Source: [Lactobacillus] rogosae
GTDB taxonomy: Bacteria; Bacillota; Clostridia; Lachnospirales; Lachnospiraceae
Direction of reading: 5' to 3'
DNA length: 64,000 nt
Assembly (NCBI GenBank): GCA_900112995.1
Contig: FONU01000008.1
Span: 62,001-126,000 of the forward strand
Made by a program: the position numbers and the translations under genes. The notes under the pieces were generated by a model that was not told the origin of the DNA, ran no database searches, and worked only from the letters and a program-made list of their open reading frames with translations. Shown here one piece after another: positions 26,573 to 36,995 of this stretch (positions are counted from its first letter, which is position 1; each line of letters begins with the position of its first letter).

Positions 26573-28030
26573 TTAATCGTTCTTTGTTCCCATATAATAG
26601 AAGCCTTTACATTCATCAAGATGTACATTGACTATACTTCCTATAAGTTCTTTGTCACCCTTGAAATGGACTAAAATATTATTAGTCATTCGTCCTGTTA
26701 CAAATGTATTATCGTGGTCATCTATATCCTCAACCAATACATCCATATCCATACCTTCATATCTCTTGATATGTTCGTGGCTCACCTCAGATACAGTTGC
26801 TAACAATCTGTTAAATCTGTCTTTTACTATATCTTCACTGACCTGTCCGTCCATCTTGGCAGCAGGTGTTCCAGTTCTCTTAGAATATATAAATGTGTAA
26901 GCACTGTCATACTTTGCTTTTCTTACAACATCAAGTGTATCCTCAAAGTCTTCCTCTGTTTCACCTGGGAAGCCTACAATTATATCTGTTGTAATAGATA
27001 TATCCGGGATTGTATTTCTTATCTTGTCTACCAGTTCAAGATAATGCTCCTTAGTGTACTGTCTGTTCATAAGCTTAAGAAGACGGCTGCTTCCTGACTG
27101 TAATGGAAGATGTATATGGTTACATATCTTGCTGTTATCTCTTATTGCCTCTATAAGCTCATCTGATAAATCCTTTGGATGAGGTGTCATAAATCTTATT
27201 CTTTCAAGTCCGTCAATCTTGGCAATCTCTCTTAGCAGCTTAGCAAATGTAATATCGTCCTCAAGCGTCTTTCCATAAGAATTAACATTCTGTCCAAGAA
27301 GCATTACTTCCTTTACACCGTCACTTACAAGTCTTTCAATCTCTCTTATTATCTCTTTTGGCTCTCTTGATTTCTCCCTGCCTCGTACATATGGAACAAT
27401 ACAATATGTACAGAAATTATTACATCCAAACATAATATTGACACCAGACTTAAATGGATACTTTCTTGAAGTTGGAAGCTCCTCAACAACCTCCTTAGTA
27501 GAATCCCATATATCAATAACCTGTTCATCACCTGTAAAGCACATATACATAAGCTCTGCAAGCTTGAAAATATTAAATGTACCAAACACAATATCTACGA
27601 ATTTGTAAGATGTCTTTATCTTTTCTACAACTTCCGGCTCCTGCATCATACAACCGCACATTGCAATAATCATCTCGCCATTAGCTCTCTTAACCTTTTT
27701 TAACTGTCCAAGACGTCCGTATACCCTTAAGTTGGCGTTCTCCCGCACCGTGCAGGTATTGTATATTACAAAATCAGCATTTTCTTCATCATCTGACTCC
27801 TGATAGCCGATATCCTTTAATATTCCAAGAAGCTTTTCTGAGTCCCTTGCATTCATCTGACAGCCAAATGTTGAAACTACAGCAGTAAGTGGTCTGTTAA
27901 GTGCTTCTGACTTTTCCTTAACAATCTTTCTGCAGGCCTTTAAATAGTAATACTGTCTCATCGGCTCGTATTCTGGAACCGGGGCAGATAAATCTATGCT
28001 GTTAATCATATTCTCAATTGTTGTATCCAT
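26573..28030 (-). CDS. miaB: tRNA-2-methylthio-N6-dimethylallyladenosine synthase MiaB
   Basis: Radical-SAM methylthiotransferase acting on i6A37 of tRNA. It has an N-terminal UPF0004 domain with three Cys ('STFGCQMNARDSE', 'NTCTVRENA', 'MCGCMMQ'), the radical-SAM CxxxCxxC in 'GCNNFCTYCIVPYVRGREKSR', and a C-terminal TRAM domain. It is 485 residues, with an N-terminal extension of about 40 residues that is common in Clostridia. It heads the miaB-mutS-mutL-miaA run. Confidence 0.96.
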   Translation of the reverse strand: MDTTIENMINSIDLSAPVPEYEPMRQYYYLKACRKIVKEKSEALNRPLTAVVSTFGCQMNARDSEKLLGILKDIGYQESDDEENADFVIYNTCTVRENANLRVYGRLGQLKKVKRANGEMIIAMCGCMMQEPEVVEKIKTSYKFVDIVFGTFNIFKLAELMYMCFTGDEQVIDIWDSTKEVVEELPTSRKYPFKSGVNIMFGCNNFCTYCIVPYVRGREKSREPKEIIREIERLVSDGVKEVMLLGQNVNSYGKTLEDDITFAKLLREIAKIDGLERIRFMTPHPKDLSDELIEAIRDNSKICNHIHLPLQSGSSRLLKLMNRQYTKEHYLELVDKIRNTIPDISITTDIIVGFPGETEEDFEDTLDVVRKAKYDSAYTFIYSKRTGTPAAKMDGQVSEDIVKDRFNRLLATVSEVSHEHIKRYEGMDMDVLVEDIDDHDNTFVTGRMTNNILVHFKGDKELIGSIVNVHLDECKGFYYMGTKND

Positions 28031-28040
28031 TATTTATATA

Positions 28041-29723
28041 TTACCTCTTTATTCTTTCCTGTTGTTTAATCATTCTGCAAAATTCAACGTCTTTGACAGG
28101 TTTGCCGTAATAATACCCCTGTATATAATCAGCCTCAAGCTTTGTTACAGCCATCAATTCATCTTTTGTCTCAACACCCTCAACGCATATTTTAACACCC
28201 ATCTCGTGTGCCATTTTTATAATAAAGCTGACAAGTATTCTGTTGTTATCTGTAAGATGTATATCAGTAATAAATGCCCTGTCTATCTTTAAGATACCAA
28301 ACATCTTATCCTTCATATATTCAAAATTAGAATATCCGGTTCCAAAATCATCTATTGCAAGTAAAAAGCCATTATCAACGAATTCTTTAAGAACTCTTTT
28401 TATCGCAATATTAGAATCCATCTGTATGCTTTCAGTAATCTCAAATACAAAATGTTCATTTCCAGCATCATATTTGTTTATATTCTCAATTACATCTTTT
28501 ATAACATTGCTCTTTGCAATCTGTACAAACGAAAGATTAATATGCATAACAAACTGGGGTATTATCTTTACCCATTCGTTGCATTGGGCAGCAGCTGTAT
28601 CTATAATCCATCTTCCCAATGGTATAATAAGCGAGCTTTCTTCAAGCAGTGGAATAAACTCTACAGGCGACATAAAACCATATTGGTCACTTTTCCATCT
28701 TAAAAGTGCCTCTGCACCCTCAATCCTACCTGTATCAGCATCAACAATCGGCTGGTAAAACAATTCAAATCCTTTGAAATTATCATTAACACTAGACCTT
28801 AACTCGCCCTGAATTTCAAGCCTTTTTATATAATTAGCATAATCAGCCTTATCAAAAAATTCAAATCTGTTCTTTCCGTTAAGCTTTGCTTTATGCAGGG
28901 CAAAACGGGTATTCTTAATAATATCTTTATAGGTATCTGTATTAGTATCAAACGCATACGCACCTGCTGATATATTAAAGAATACATCATATCCTCTGTC
29001 ATCAATAACACTGTCTATATCTTCTCTTATAGTCTTGTATAACATCTTGGCATTTTTCTTAATATCACCGCTCATATCAAGGGATACTATTATGAACTCG
29101 TCTCCTCTTGTCCTATATACAGAAAATGTCTGTTCTTTGGATTGTCTGACAAGAATGCCTGCCAATATTGCAAGCACCTCATCGCCTGTCTTAGTGCCAT
29201 ATTTCTCATTAATCTCTTTGAAATTATCAATCCCTATCTGCATAATACAGCCTGTATGACCATCGCTCTTTACAATATCGTCATACCTGTCTTCAAGAAT
29301 TAAATCTGTATATATGCCGGTTACATTATCATATCTGTTCTTTTTTCCAATCTCTGATACACGGCCTATCATATAATTAATGCCATTTCTTCGTACCAGC
29401 TGTCCGCGGCAGCTTATAAATACATATCCGTTCTTTCTTGATTTCCAGCGGTATTCCATATTATGACAGCTTATATGTCCATTCTGAAGTTCACTAATAT
29501 TGTTAAATACAGCTTCATAATCATCTGGATATATTACATCCTTTAACTTTCTTCCCGCATTACTGAATTCCGCAACATCAAGTTCAAAATCCTTTGTTAT
29601 AGAACTACTGTATATCGCATAATCATCACTTAAGTCATATATGTATAGATAATCATCTGTGCATTTAGATATTATAGATAAAAAATATTTCCAGTCTGCT
29701 ATATCTTCTCCCATTTGTCCCAT
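28041..29723 (-). CDS. Cytosolic PAS-like/GGDEF/EAL cyclic-di-GMP protein
   Basis: A protein of about 560 residues without membrane segments. Numbering here starts at the in-frame TTG (29732): an N-terminal PAS-like region (about 20-130), a GGDEF domain whose signature is RGDEF (209-213), and an EAL domain with EALLRW (341-346), 'HINLS', 'FEITES', 'DDFGTGYSNF' (461-470), 'KIDRAF', 'CVEGVET' and 'YIQGYYYGKP'. The EAL residues needed for phosphodiesterase activity are all present; the cyclase motif has Arg in place of the first Gly, so I infer a c-di-GMP hydrolase with a regulatory or weak GGDEF domain. The ATG at 29723 is preferred for its AGGG ribosome-binding site. It follows proA by 12 bp. 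Confidence 0.88.
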   Translation of the reverse strand: MGQMGEDIADWKYFLSIISKCTDDYLYIYDLSDDYAIYSSSITKDFELDVAEFSNAGRKLKDVIYPDDYEAVFNNISELQNGHISCHNMEYRWKSRKNGYVFISCRGQLVRRNGINYMIGRVSEIGKKNRYDNVTGIYTDLILEDRYDDIVKSDGHTGCIMQIGIDNFKEINEKYGTKTGDEVLAILAGILVRQSKEQTFSVYRTRGDEFIIVSLDMSGDIKKNAKMLYKTIREDIDSVIDDRGYDVFFNISAGAYAFDTNTDTYKDIIKNTRFALHKAKLNGKNRFEFFDKADYANYIKRLEIQGELRSSVNDNFKGFELFYQPIVDADTGRIEGAEALLRWKSDQYGFMSPVEFIPLLEESSLIIPLGRWIIDTAAAQCNEWVKIIPQFVMHINLSFVQIAKSNVIKDVIENINKYDAGNEHFVFEITESIQMDSNIAIKRVLKEFVDNGFLLAIDDFGTGYSNFEYMKDKMFGILKIDRAFITDIHLTDNNRILVSFIIKMAHEMGVKICVEGVETKDELMAVTKLEADYIQGYYYGKPVKDVEFCRMIKQQERIKR

Positions 29724-29735
29724 AATATTCAAACC

Positions 29736-30983
29736 CTATTCTCTAACCTGTCCATTGCCATATATTATATATTTACTTGTTGTTAACGCCTCAAGTCCCA
29801 TAGGTCCTCTTGCGTGTATCTTCTGTGTACTTATACCTATCTCTGCTCCAAATCCAAATTCAAAGCCGTCAGTAAATCTTGTAGAAGCATTTACATATAC
29901 ACAAGCCGCATCTATCTCATTAAGAAACTTCTGTGCATTATTATAATCTTTAGTTATTATTGACTCTGAATGACCCGTATTGTACCTGTTGATATGTGCA
30001 ATTGCCTCATCTATATTATCTACTACTTTAACAGATATAATATAATCAAGATATTCACGTCCCCAATCCGTATCATCTGCCTTTATTATTCTGTTATCTA
30101 TAGCTAAAGCTTTCTCATCACCACGTATCTCTACATTCTTGGTCTTTAACTTATCTACTATTACCGGAATAGCTTCACCTGCAATATTCTTATGAATAAC
30201 AAGCGATTCGCACGCATTGCATACGCCAATTCTTTGTGTCTTGGCATTGTATATTATATTCACCGCCATATCTATATCTGCATATTCATCTACATATATA
30301 TGGCAGTTTCCTGTTCCTGTCTCTATTACAGGGACTGTGCTGTTATTGACAACATTTTTAATAAGACCTGCTCCACCTCGTGGTATAATTACATCTACAT
30401 ACTCATTAAGGTGCATAAGCTCATCAACATACTTTCTATCTGTTTCAGAAATGTAACTTATGACATCAGGGTCTATTCCAAGTCCTTTTAATACATCTGT
30501 TATAACATTCACAATTGCTATATTAGAATTAACAGAATCGCTCCCGCCTCTTAATATGCAGGCATTAGCTGACTTAAAGCAAAGTCCGAAAGCATCTGCT
30601 GTAACATTAGGTCTTGATTCATATATAATCGCAACAACTCCTAATGGAACAGTCTTTTTACCAATCATAAGTCCATTAGGACGTGTCTTCATTGACTTGA
30701 CCTCGCCTATTGGATCGTCAAGTCCTGCAAGAACTCTTAAGCCGTCAGCCATTCCTTCTATTCTGCTCTCTGTAAGCATAAGTCTGTCTAAAAGAGCTGT
30801 GCTCATATTATTCTTCTTGCCATTAGCAAGGTCAATAGCATTAGCTTCTCTTATGTAATCACTTCTTTTTACAAGGGCATCAGCAACCTTTAATAAAGCA
30901 TTATTTCTTTCCTTAATGCCAAGCTTTGCAAGATATGTGGACGCTTTCTTTGCATCACTGCCCATCTGTGTTAATGTCTTCAT
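29736..30983 (-). CDS. proA: Gamma-glutamyl phosphate reductase
   Basis: Second enzyme of proline synthesis, NADPH-dependent reduction of gamma-glutamyl phosphate. The catalytic Cys lies in '[14 protein letters not shown]', and '[20 protein letters not shown]' and the C-terminal '[16 protein letters not shown]' are typical. I chose the ATG at 30983, preceded by GTGAGGATTGAT, giving about 415 residues; an upstream in-frame start at 31013 has no support. Unusually, proA is separated from proB by three other genes, though all run in the same direction. Confidence 0.96.
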   Translation of the reverse strand: MKTLTQMGSDAKKASTYLAKLGIKERNNALLKVADALVKRSDYIREANAIDLANGKKNNMSTALLDRLMLTESRIEGMADGLRVLAGLDDPIGEVKSMKTRPNGLMIGKKTVPLGVVAIIYESRPNVTADAFGLCFKSANACILRGGSDSVNSNIAIVNVITDVLKGLGIDPDVISYISETDRKYVDELMHLNEYVDVIIPRGGAGLIKNVVNNSTVPVIETGTGNCHIYVDEYADIDMAVNIIYNAKTQRIGVCNACESLVIHKNIAGEAIPVIVDKLKTKNVEIRGDEKALAIDNRIIKADDTDWGREYLDYIISVKVVDNIDEAIAHINRYNTGHSESIITKDYNNAQKFLNEIDAACVYVNASTRFTDGFEFGFGAEIGISTQKIHARGPMGLEALTTSKYIIYGNGQVRE

Positions 30984-31083
30984 ATCAATCCTCACTTCCG
31001 TGCATAACTGCACTAATACTTAATAACTAATTATCATTTATAAGTATTTTTACAACTCCTCAATATCCATATCTCTTTATTAA

Positions 31084-31677
31084 TTACAGCTCCTGAGCTG
31101 TTATAATTCTTTTATCAGTTATAATCATATCTGGTCTTATGTCGAATTCCTCTGCCGGTATATCATCAAGCACCTGATAATCAAAGCATATGGCTGTCTT
31201 ATAATATCTGTCGCCATTCTTAACAAGATATCTGTCATAAAATCCACCGCCGTAACCTATTCTGTTAAGCGTAACATCAAAAGCAAGCCCCGGCATAACA
31301 AGAAGTCCGTCCTGTGGAATTTCATAGTCGTCAGATACAGGTTCTTTAATTCCCATATATCCATCCTGCAAGTCATCATAAGAATTAATTCTTACAAATT
31401 CCATATATTTATCTGACCTGTCTTCTTTATTAATTATAACCTTAGGAACATACACTTTTTTGCCACGTTCAAGGCTTTTATTAATAATACCCGATGTTTC
31501 GACTTCCTGATTATAGCTTACATATATAAGTATATTATCATTGTCCTGATATTCCTTTGACAACTCAAGTCTGTCTGTAATTATTCTGCTTCCTGCAGTT
31601 ATTTCTTCAACAGACATAGCCTTTTTCTTATTAGTTATTAATGTTCTGATTTCTTTCTTATTCTGCTTTACTGTCAT
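31084..31677 (-). CDS. 5-formyltetrahydrofolate cyclo-ligase
   Basis: Converts 5-formyl-THF to 5,10-methenyl-THF with ATP. It is a 197-residue member of the family with the signature 'VMPGLAFDVTLNRIGYGGGFYDRYL' and 'ICFDYQVLDDIP'. The start overlaps the end of the DUF896 gene by 20 bp, so translation is probably coupled. It is 70 bp after... upstream of proA's leader region, which contains an imperfect ATACTTA/TAAGTAT inverted repeat but no clear promoter. Confidence 0.93.
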   Translation of the reverse strand: MTVKQNKKEIRTLITNKKKAMSVEEITAGSRIITDRLELSKEYQDNDNILIYVSYNQEVETSGIINKSLERGKKVYVPKVIINKEDRSDKYMEFVRINSYDDLQDGYMGIKEPVSDDYEIPQDGLLVMPGLAFDVTLNRIGYGGGFYDRYLVKNGDRYYKTAICFDYQVLDDIPAEEFDIRPDMIITDKRIITAQEL

Positions 31678-31900
31678 TATTCTTCATCTTCTCATCATGT
31701 CTTTGCTTTACATCTATAATAGAACCATCTGGATTTTGTATCTTTATTGTCTCTAATGTGCCTCTTAAATTATTACGGAATGCCGCAACATATTCTTTTC
31801 TTAATCTAATCTGTTCTTCGGCTTCTTCCTTTGTAAGACCTTCACCCTTAGACTTATGATAGAGTTCATTTATTCTTTTAATTGTATTCTCTGTTACCAT
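31658..31900 (-). CDS. DUF896 (YnzC-type) small protein
   Basis: An 80-residue protein with the family pattern 'RINELYHKSKGEGLTKEEAEEQIRLRKEYVAAFRNNLRGTLETI'. It folds as a short helical hairpin in characterised relatives; in Bacillus, YnzC-type proteins are associated with the SOS operon, but the biochemical role is unknown. It is located between the unknown 31930-33090 gene and the folate enzyme, with a 20-bp overlap with the latter. Confidence 0.88.
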   Translation of the reverse strand: MVTENTIKRINELYHKSKGEGLTKEEAEEQIRLRKEYVAAFRNNLRGTLETIKIQNPDGSIIDVKQRHDEKMKNNDSKAE

Positions 31901-31929
31901 ATCTTCTCCATTCTTATTATATCAACTTC

Positions 31930-33090
31930 CTACAATGTAAATACAAGCAGGTCATCTCCATTTACCATACAGGTATTAAATTGTGCTTTCTTCTTAAGAA
32001 GTGCGTGGTGTATATCCGGAAACTTGTAGGCTTCAATATACTCTGAACCTTTTTTGATAAATGGTATTCTGTGCTTTATATGGGTGACAAGAATTACATC
32101 ATTACATACATATTGTATCTGCATATTAGAAGGAATCTGATATTCCTCTTTCTGCGTATTAAGATTAATAAGATATGTCACATCTTTGTCCTTCTTTATT
32201 GTGTAGGGATTGCCCTCAATAACATATGTATAACTAAGGTCTGATGCTTCCTTAATATCATTATTAATTCTTATCTGCTTTACTTTATTCTCAAAATCAT
32301 AAAGCACAACTTCTTCTGACATCGCACTTATATTAAACTTTGAATATATAACCCGGTTCTCAGAACGCTTCATATATGCAAATGTCTTGTCCGTATCCGC
32401 TGTATCTAATATATCCATAGTAATCTCTGCTGGATTTAACATCATCTCAGATACAAACTGCTTGGTATTAACAATACCTATATATTCCTGATTATGCTTT
32501 TCTTCATTAATATCTGTGCCATCGAAGTCTTTTCTACTGCCGAGCTTTAACACACTGTTATTGCCCTCTAACGGAATAATATTATAAAGTCCAAGTCTTT
32601 TAAGCAGTGACCCTTCTGTTGATATTTCCCTGTCAGAATTAAAATCCCGAAGCACCACATTAGTTACTTCATTATCTTGTCCGATTTCTTCAATTATTGC
32701 AAAATCATATTCCAATACATATATATGTATATGACTTTGTCTGATTTTCTCAAGTTCATCAATCTCATATCTATACACAAGTGTACTCTCGTTATCATCA
32801 AATGAATATCTGTACAGCAATATATCTGCCTTGCTGTCTGTAATCTGTTCCGCAGATACATAGAACACATAATCGTGCGTATTATGGGCATAAATAATAC
32901 TGGCTATATTATATTTCTTGATTTCTGGTGAGATTTCATACCTCTCATTCGTAATAGAATTAAGGATATACAATTTCTTACCAATAAAATCAAGAAACTT
33001 ATAGTTATCATCCACCATCTGTAACACAAGCCCGTTATTGATTGGTTTGAACACGGCATCTTCTGTATTCCTTATAAGCTTTATGTCCAT
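31930..33090 (-). CDS. Hypothetical protein between proB and DUF896
   Basis: I do not recognise this 386-residue protein. It has no signal peptide or membrane segment. It consists largely of short predicted beta strands with recurring aromatic-rich units such as 'ILLYRYSFDDNESTLVYRYE', which suggests a beta-propeller or a similar repetitive beta fold. I chose the ATG at 33090 over the GTG at 33096 because GGGGAGG lies just upstream. It starts 12 bp after proB, so it is co-transcribed with it, but no proline-related function is evident. Confidence 0.75.
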   Translation of the reverse strand: MDIKLIRNTEDAVFKPINNGLVLQMVDDNYKFLDFIGKKLYILNSITNERYEISPEIKKYNIASIIYAHNTHDYVFYVSAEQITDSKADILLYRYSFDDNESTLVYRYEIDELEKIRQSHIHIYVLEYDFAIIEEIGQDNEVTNVVLRDFNSDREISTEGSLLKRLGLYNIIPLEGNNSVLKLGSRKDFDGTDINEEKHNQEYIGIVNTKQFVSEMMLNPAEITMDILDTADTDKTFAYMKRSENRVIYSKFNISAMSEEVVLYDFENKVKQIRINNDIKEASDLSYTYVIEGNPYTIKKDKDVTYLINLNTQKEEYQIPSNMQIQYVCNDVILVTHIKHRIPFIKKGSEYIEAYKFPDIHHALLKKKAQFNTCMVNGDDLLVFTL

Positions 33091-33102
33091 CAGCACCTCC
33101 CC

Positions 33103-33951
33103 TTAGCCTATGAATTTGACAAGGTCAAAATTCTCGTCTTTACAGCTTACAAAAAGTGTACCGACATCTGCACCTGACATTATCTTAGCAATATTATCAA
33201 TATCATTGCCATTTGCTATAACCATATCTGCACCTGAGCTTACAGCTATTCCTGCTGCCTTAAGCTTAGTTGCCATACCACCTGTTCCAACACCGCTTCC
33301 TGATGTACTCTTGCCCATATTAAGAAGCTTGTCATCTATGACATCTACCTGATTAATAAATCTTGCATCCGGATTAGAATTAGGGTCGTCTGTATACAAT
33401 CCGTCTATATCTGATAACAATATAAGGAGGTCTGCATCAATAATTGAAGTAACAATTGCTGAAAGCCTGTCATTATCTCCAAAAGTCTGAACCTGTTTAA
33501 TCTCGTATGTAGATACTGTATCATTCTCATTAACAATAGGAACTGCACCAAGATTTAACAGCTCATTAAATGTATTCTGTGCATTTCTTCTGCTCTTATC
33601 ATTCATAACTGTAGCCTTAGTCATTAATACCTGTGCCGCTGTAGTACTGTACTCAGCAAATATCTTCTGATATACCATCATAAGCTTTGCCTGTCCAATA
33701 GCCGCACACGCCTGCTTTACAGGGAGTTCATCAGGCTTCTCATTAAGCCCTATTGCCATTCTTCCAACAGCGATAGCTCCTGATGAAACAAGAACAACAT
33801 CCTTGCCAGAATTCTTAATATCCACTATTGTACGCACCAGCTTTTCTATCTTTCCAAGATTAAGCCTGCCTGTTTCATTGTGCATAAGCGAAGAAGAACC
33901 TATCTTAATTACTATTCTCTTCTTATCCTTAACTGCTTCTCTTATATTCAT
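33103..33951 (-). CDS. proB: Glutamate 5-kinase, short form
   Basis: First enzyme of proline synthesis, phosphorylating the gamma-carboxyl of glutamate. The amino-acid kinase fold shows 'RIVIKIGSSSLMH', 'VVLVSSGAIAVGRMAIG', 'PIVNENDTVS', 'FGDNDRLSAIV' and 'GTGGMATKLKAAGIA'. At 282 residues it lacks the C-terminal PUA domain of the E. coli enzyme, a form common in Firmicutes. The ATG follows GAGGAATAATA. It begins a run proB-unknown-DUF896-cyclo-ligase-proA. Confidence 0.95.
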   Translation of the reverse strand: MNIREAVKDKKRIVIKIGSSSLMHNETGRLNLGKIEKLVRTIVDIKNSGKDVVLVSSGAIAVGRMAIGLNEKPDELPVKQACAAIGQAKLMMVYQKIFAEYSTTAAQVLMTKATVMNDKSRRNAQNTFNELLNLGAVPIVNENDTVSTYEIKQVQTFGDNDRLSAIVTSIIDADLLILLSDIDGLYTDDPNSNPDARFINQVDVIDDKLLNMGKSTSGSGVGTGGMATKLKAAGIAVSSGADMVIANGNDIDNIAKIMSGADVGTLFVSCKDENFDLVKFIG

Positions 33952-34035
33952 TATTATTCCTCACTCCCGCCAGCCTGACTTAGCATAAGCTTATCTGACA
34001 TTCCTATATGGTTAAATACCTAATAAGGTATTGTA

Positions 34036-35712
34036 CTATACCTCTTTAAAAAAGTCTATATTTGCCGCAATTTTCTCTGCAATCTTAATTCCGTCAACCG
34101 CCGCAGAAGTTATTCCACCAGCATATCCTGCGCCTTCTCCACAAGGATAAAGACCAGCACAGCCAACCGACATCAGCTCATCATTACGTGTTATTCTTAC
34201 AGGACTTGAAGTCCTGCTCTCAACGCCTGCAAATACAGCATCGTCCATATCAAAGCCTTTTATGTATCTAGAACAGCCTGTAACTCCCTCACACAAAGCC
34301 TCTGATATATATTCAGGAAGTACATTTCTTATATTGGAAAGCTTGTACTGTCCCTTAATGCAAGGTGTTACCCTGCCTAACCCTGTTGATGTAACATTTT
34401 CCTTAAAATCAGCAAATAACTGCACAGGTATCTTTCCAACACCTTCTTTATACGCAGCCCTTTCAAGCTTTCTTTGGAATTCCACGCCGTCAAGCACTCC
34501 ATTTCCGAAATCATCTGGTGTAACTGTTACTATCATTGCACTGTTAGCGTTAGCTGAGTCACGCCCAGAATAGCTCATACCATTAACTGCAAGCATATTC
34601 TCCTCTGAGCTTGCATTAACAACATATCCGCCAGGACACATACAGAACGAATACACACCACGTTCTTTTCCTGTGCTTACTGATTTGTATGTAACCTTAT
34701 AATCTGCTGTTGGAAGCTTGTACTCACACTTTCCATACGCATTTTCATTGATGAATTCCTGTGGGTGCATTATTCTTAACCCTACTGCAAATGACTTCGG
34801 CTCCATCATTATATCTTTGCTATCAAGCATTTTAAATGTATCTCTTGCACTGTGTCCGATTGACAGGCATACTTGTCTGCACTGTCTTTCAAAATATATA
34901 TCATTCTTGATATCGTACACTTTTATTGAGCTTACTTTCTTATCACTTATATTAATGTCATCTATTCTATGATTAAAATTAATCTGCGCGCCAAGACTCT
35001 CACAATACTTTCGTATATTGTATACAACATTCATCAGCACATCTGTACCGATATGCGGCTTGTTAGAATATAATATCTCTGATGAAGCGCCAAATCTTAC
35101 GAACATTTCAAGAACATTTCTTATTCGTCCTGTAGGATCTTTTATTACTGTATTAAGCTTTCCGTCTGAAAATGTTCCTGCTCCGCCTTCACCGAACTGC
35201 ACATTTGACTGTGTATCAAGCTTTCCTGTATTCCAGAACTCATCAACCTTTCTGTGTCTTTCTTCAATACTGTCCCCACGCTCATATACAACAGGCATAA
35301 GTCCAGCCTCGCTAAGCTTAAGTGCCGCAAACATTCCCGCTGGTCCAAAGCCGATTATAACAGGCCTGTCTTCTTCCTTAATTCCTGCGCCCTCATAATT
35401 ATTAATTCTGCCATATGGAAACTCATATATAACCTTCTCATTATATGTAATATTATTATTGGCTGTTTTCTTTGCAAACGCTTTCAAATCCGTATCTTTA
35501 TTATTGATAACAAGCTTCTTCACATCAACACTGTATACATACATAATGTCAGGCTTATGTCTTGCATCTATAGATCTCTTTATAATGTCGGACTTTATAT
35601 CACAGTTATTCTTTAACCTGAGTGCTTTCTTAACTGCCTTTAAAAGCTCAGCCTCTGTGTGGTCTGGTTTTAATTTTATATTATTAATTCTTATTACTTT
35701 TTCCTGTTTCAA
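34036..35712 (-). CDS. FAD-dependent dehydrogenase (COG2509 type)
   Basis: A 558-residue flavoprotein. An N-terminal region of about 100 residues resembles a ferredoxin-like fold, followed by a Rossmann FAD site 'VIIGFGPAGMFAALKLSEAG', 'QFGEGGAGTFSDGKL' and a C-terminal 'GCAGLYPCGEGAGYAGGITSAAVDG'. This group of uncharacterised dehydrogenases is widespread in Clostridia; the substrate is unknown. It starts with TTG, preceded by AAGGATAAATAA; the TTG overlaps the stop of the preceding flavoprotein gene by 4 bp (TTGA), a sign of translational coupling. Confidence 0.9.
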   Translation of the reverse strand: MKQEKVIRINNIKLKPDHTEAELLKAVKKALRLKNNCDIKSDIIKRSIDARHKPDIMYVYSVDVKKLVINNKDTDLKAFAKKTANNNITYNEKVIYEFPYGRINNYEGAGIKEEDRPVIIGFGPAGMFAALKLSEAGLMPVVYERGDSIEERHRKVDEFWNTGKLDTQSNVQFGEGGAGTFSDGKLNTVIKDPTGRIRNVLEMFVRFGASSEILYSNKPHIGTDVLMNVVYNIRKYCESLGAQINFNHRIDDINISDKKVSSIKVYDIKNDIYFERQCRQVCLSIGHSARDTFKMLDSKDIMMEPKSFAVGLRIMHPQEFINENAYGKCEYKLPTADYKVTYKSVSTGKERGVYSFCMCPGGYVVNASSEENMLAVNGMSYSGRDSANANSAMIVTVTPDDFGNGVLDGVEFQRKLERAAYKEGVGKIPVQLFADFKENVTSTGLGRVTPCIKGQYKLSNIRNVLPEYISEALCEGVTGCSRYIKGFDMDDAVFAGVESRTSSPVRITRNDELMSVGCAGLYPCGEGAGYAGGITSAAVDGIKIAEKIAANIDFFKEV

Positions 35713-36974
35713 TTATTTATCCTTTCCTTTACTCCTGCCGCCGCTAAGTATGCCGAACTCCACGTCCATTGCAGGTTATAGCCACCGCATTTGCCGTCAA
35801 CATCAACAACCTCACCAGCAAAGAACACACCCTTTACCTTTTTACATTCCATATTACTTATGTCAATGTCATCAAGAGCAACTCCGCCCTGACACACCTG
35901 ACCATAATCAAATCCTTTATCACCTGTTATAACAAATCCAAAATGTGTCATAGTTTCAATAATATGTCGCATTTTTTCAATATCAATATCTGCTATGTGC
36001 TTACTTTCGCTTATTTTGCATCTTGCCGCTATCATAGCAACAAGCTTTTTATTAATAAGCCCTTCAAAGAACTGCTCTAACGTCTTATAACCTTCTGCTA
36101 TAATTCGCCTGTTGAAAATATCTTCTATATCACTATCTGTTATATCAGGTATCATATTAATAACAGCCTTGACTTCCCTGTTCTCATCTATAGCTTTTAC
36201 TGCAAATCTGCTTACCTGAAATACCGGTATTCCTGATATTCCATAATCTGTATACTGGATTTCTCCTGTATCATTTGCTACGCACTGTCCGTCAACCCAA
36301 AGCTCTATGCTTCCATAGCTTCTTACACCTGCACCAAGCTTACATACAGCTTTGTCACCGCATACAAGCTGTACAAGTGCGGGAAGTGGCTTTACAATAT
36401 CAATTCCAAGCTGTCTTACAAGCTCATAACCCGAACCATCTGAGCCTGTCTTTGGCGAAGCCTTTGAACCTGTTGCAATAATTACTGTATCTGCTATAAA
36501 GTCTATACCGTCACATTCAAGAACGAACACATCCTTTCCATCAGCTTCTTTCTTATAAATCTTATTAATGACAGTATCCATATTAACCTTAATGCCAGCG
36601 TTCTTTATTGCCAATCTTAATGCATTCTGTAATGAAGCGGCTGTCTTAGAATGTGGATATACATAACCATCCTTTTGTGTATAATATACGCCTATACTTT
36701 TAAAGAATTTAAGCGTATGCTGTACATCAAACTTATCAATAACTTCCATAACAAGTCTGTTATCTTTATTCTGATACATTTCACTGCTCATATTAAGATT
36801 AGTAAAATTACACTTGCCATTGCCTGTCTGTAATATCTTGCTTCCAATCTTTCCTGTGTGTTCTATTATGCAGTTATCTATTCCATAACCTGCAAGCTGT
36901 ACTGCCGCCATCATTCCAGCCGCACCGCCGCCGATTATGACACATTCGTGATTTTTCACATATTTGCTTTTCAT
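35709..36974 (-). CDS. BaiN/HI0933-type flavoprotein oxidoreductase
   Basis: NAD(P)/FAD-dependent oxidoreductase, 421 residues. The FAD motif 'CVIIGGGAAGMMAAVQLAGYG', 'GNGKCNFTNLN', 'ATGSKASPKTGSDGSGY' and the C-terminal 'VFFAGEVVDVDGKCGGYNLQWTWSSAYLA' are typical of the HI0933 family. Some members reduce bile-acid intermediates (BaiN), but most have no known substrate, so I do not assign one. The ATG follows AAGGATAGTGAT. It is coupled to the second flavoprotein gene downstream. Confidence 0.92.
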   Translation of the reverse strand: MKSKYVKNHECVIIGGGAAGMMAAVQLAGYGIDNCIIEHTGKIGSKILQTGNGKCNFTNLNMSSEMYQNKDNRLVMEVIDKFDVQHTLKFFKSIGVYYTQKDGYVYPHSKTAASLQNALRLAIKNAGIKVNMDTVINKIYKKEADGKDVFVLECDGIDFIADTVIIATGSKASPKTGSDGSGYELVRQLGIDIVKPLPALVQLVCGDKAVCKLGAGVRSYGSIELWVDGQCVANDTGEIQYTDYGISGIPVFQVSRFAVKAIDENREVKAVINMIPDITDSDIEDIFNRRIIAEGYKTLEQFFEGLINKKLVAMIAARCKISESKHIADIDIEKMRHIIETMTHFGFVITGDKGFDYGQVCQGGVALDDIDISNMECKKVKGVFFAGEVVDVDGKCGGYNLQWTWSSAYLAAAGVKERINN

Positions 36975-36995
36975 ATATCACTATCCTTATTACTG

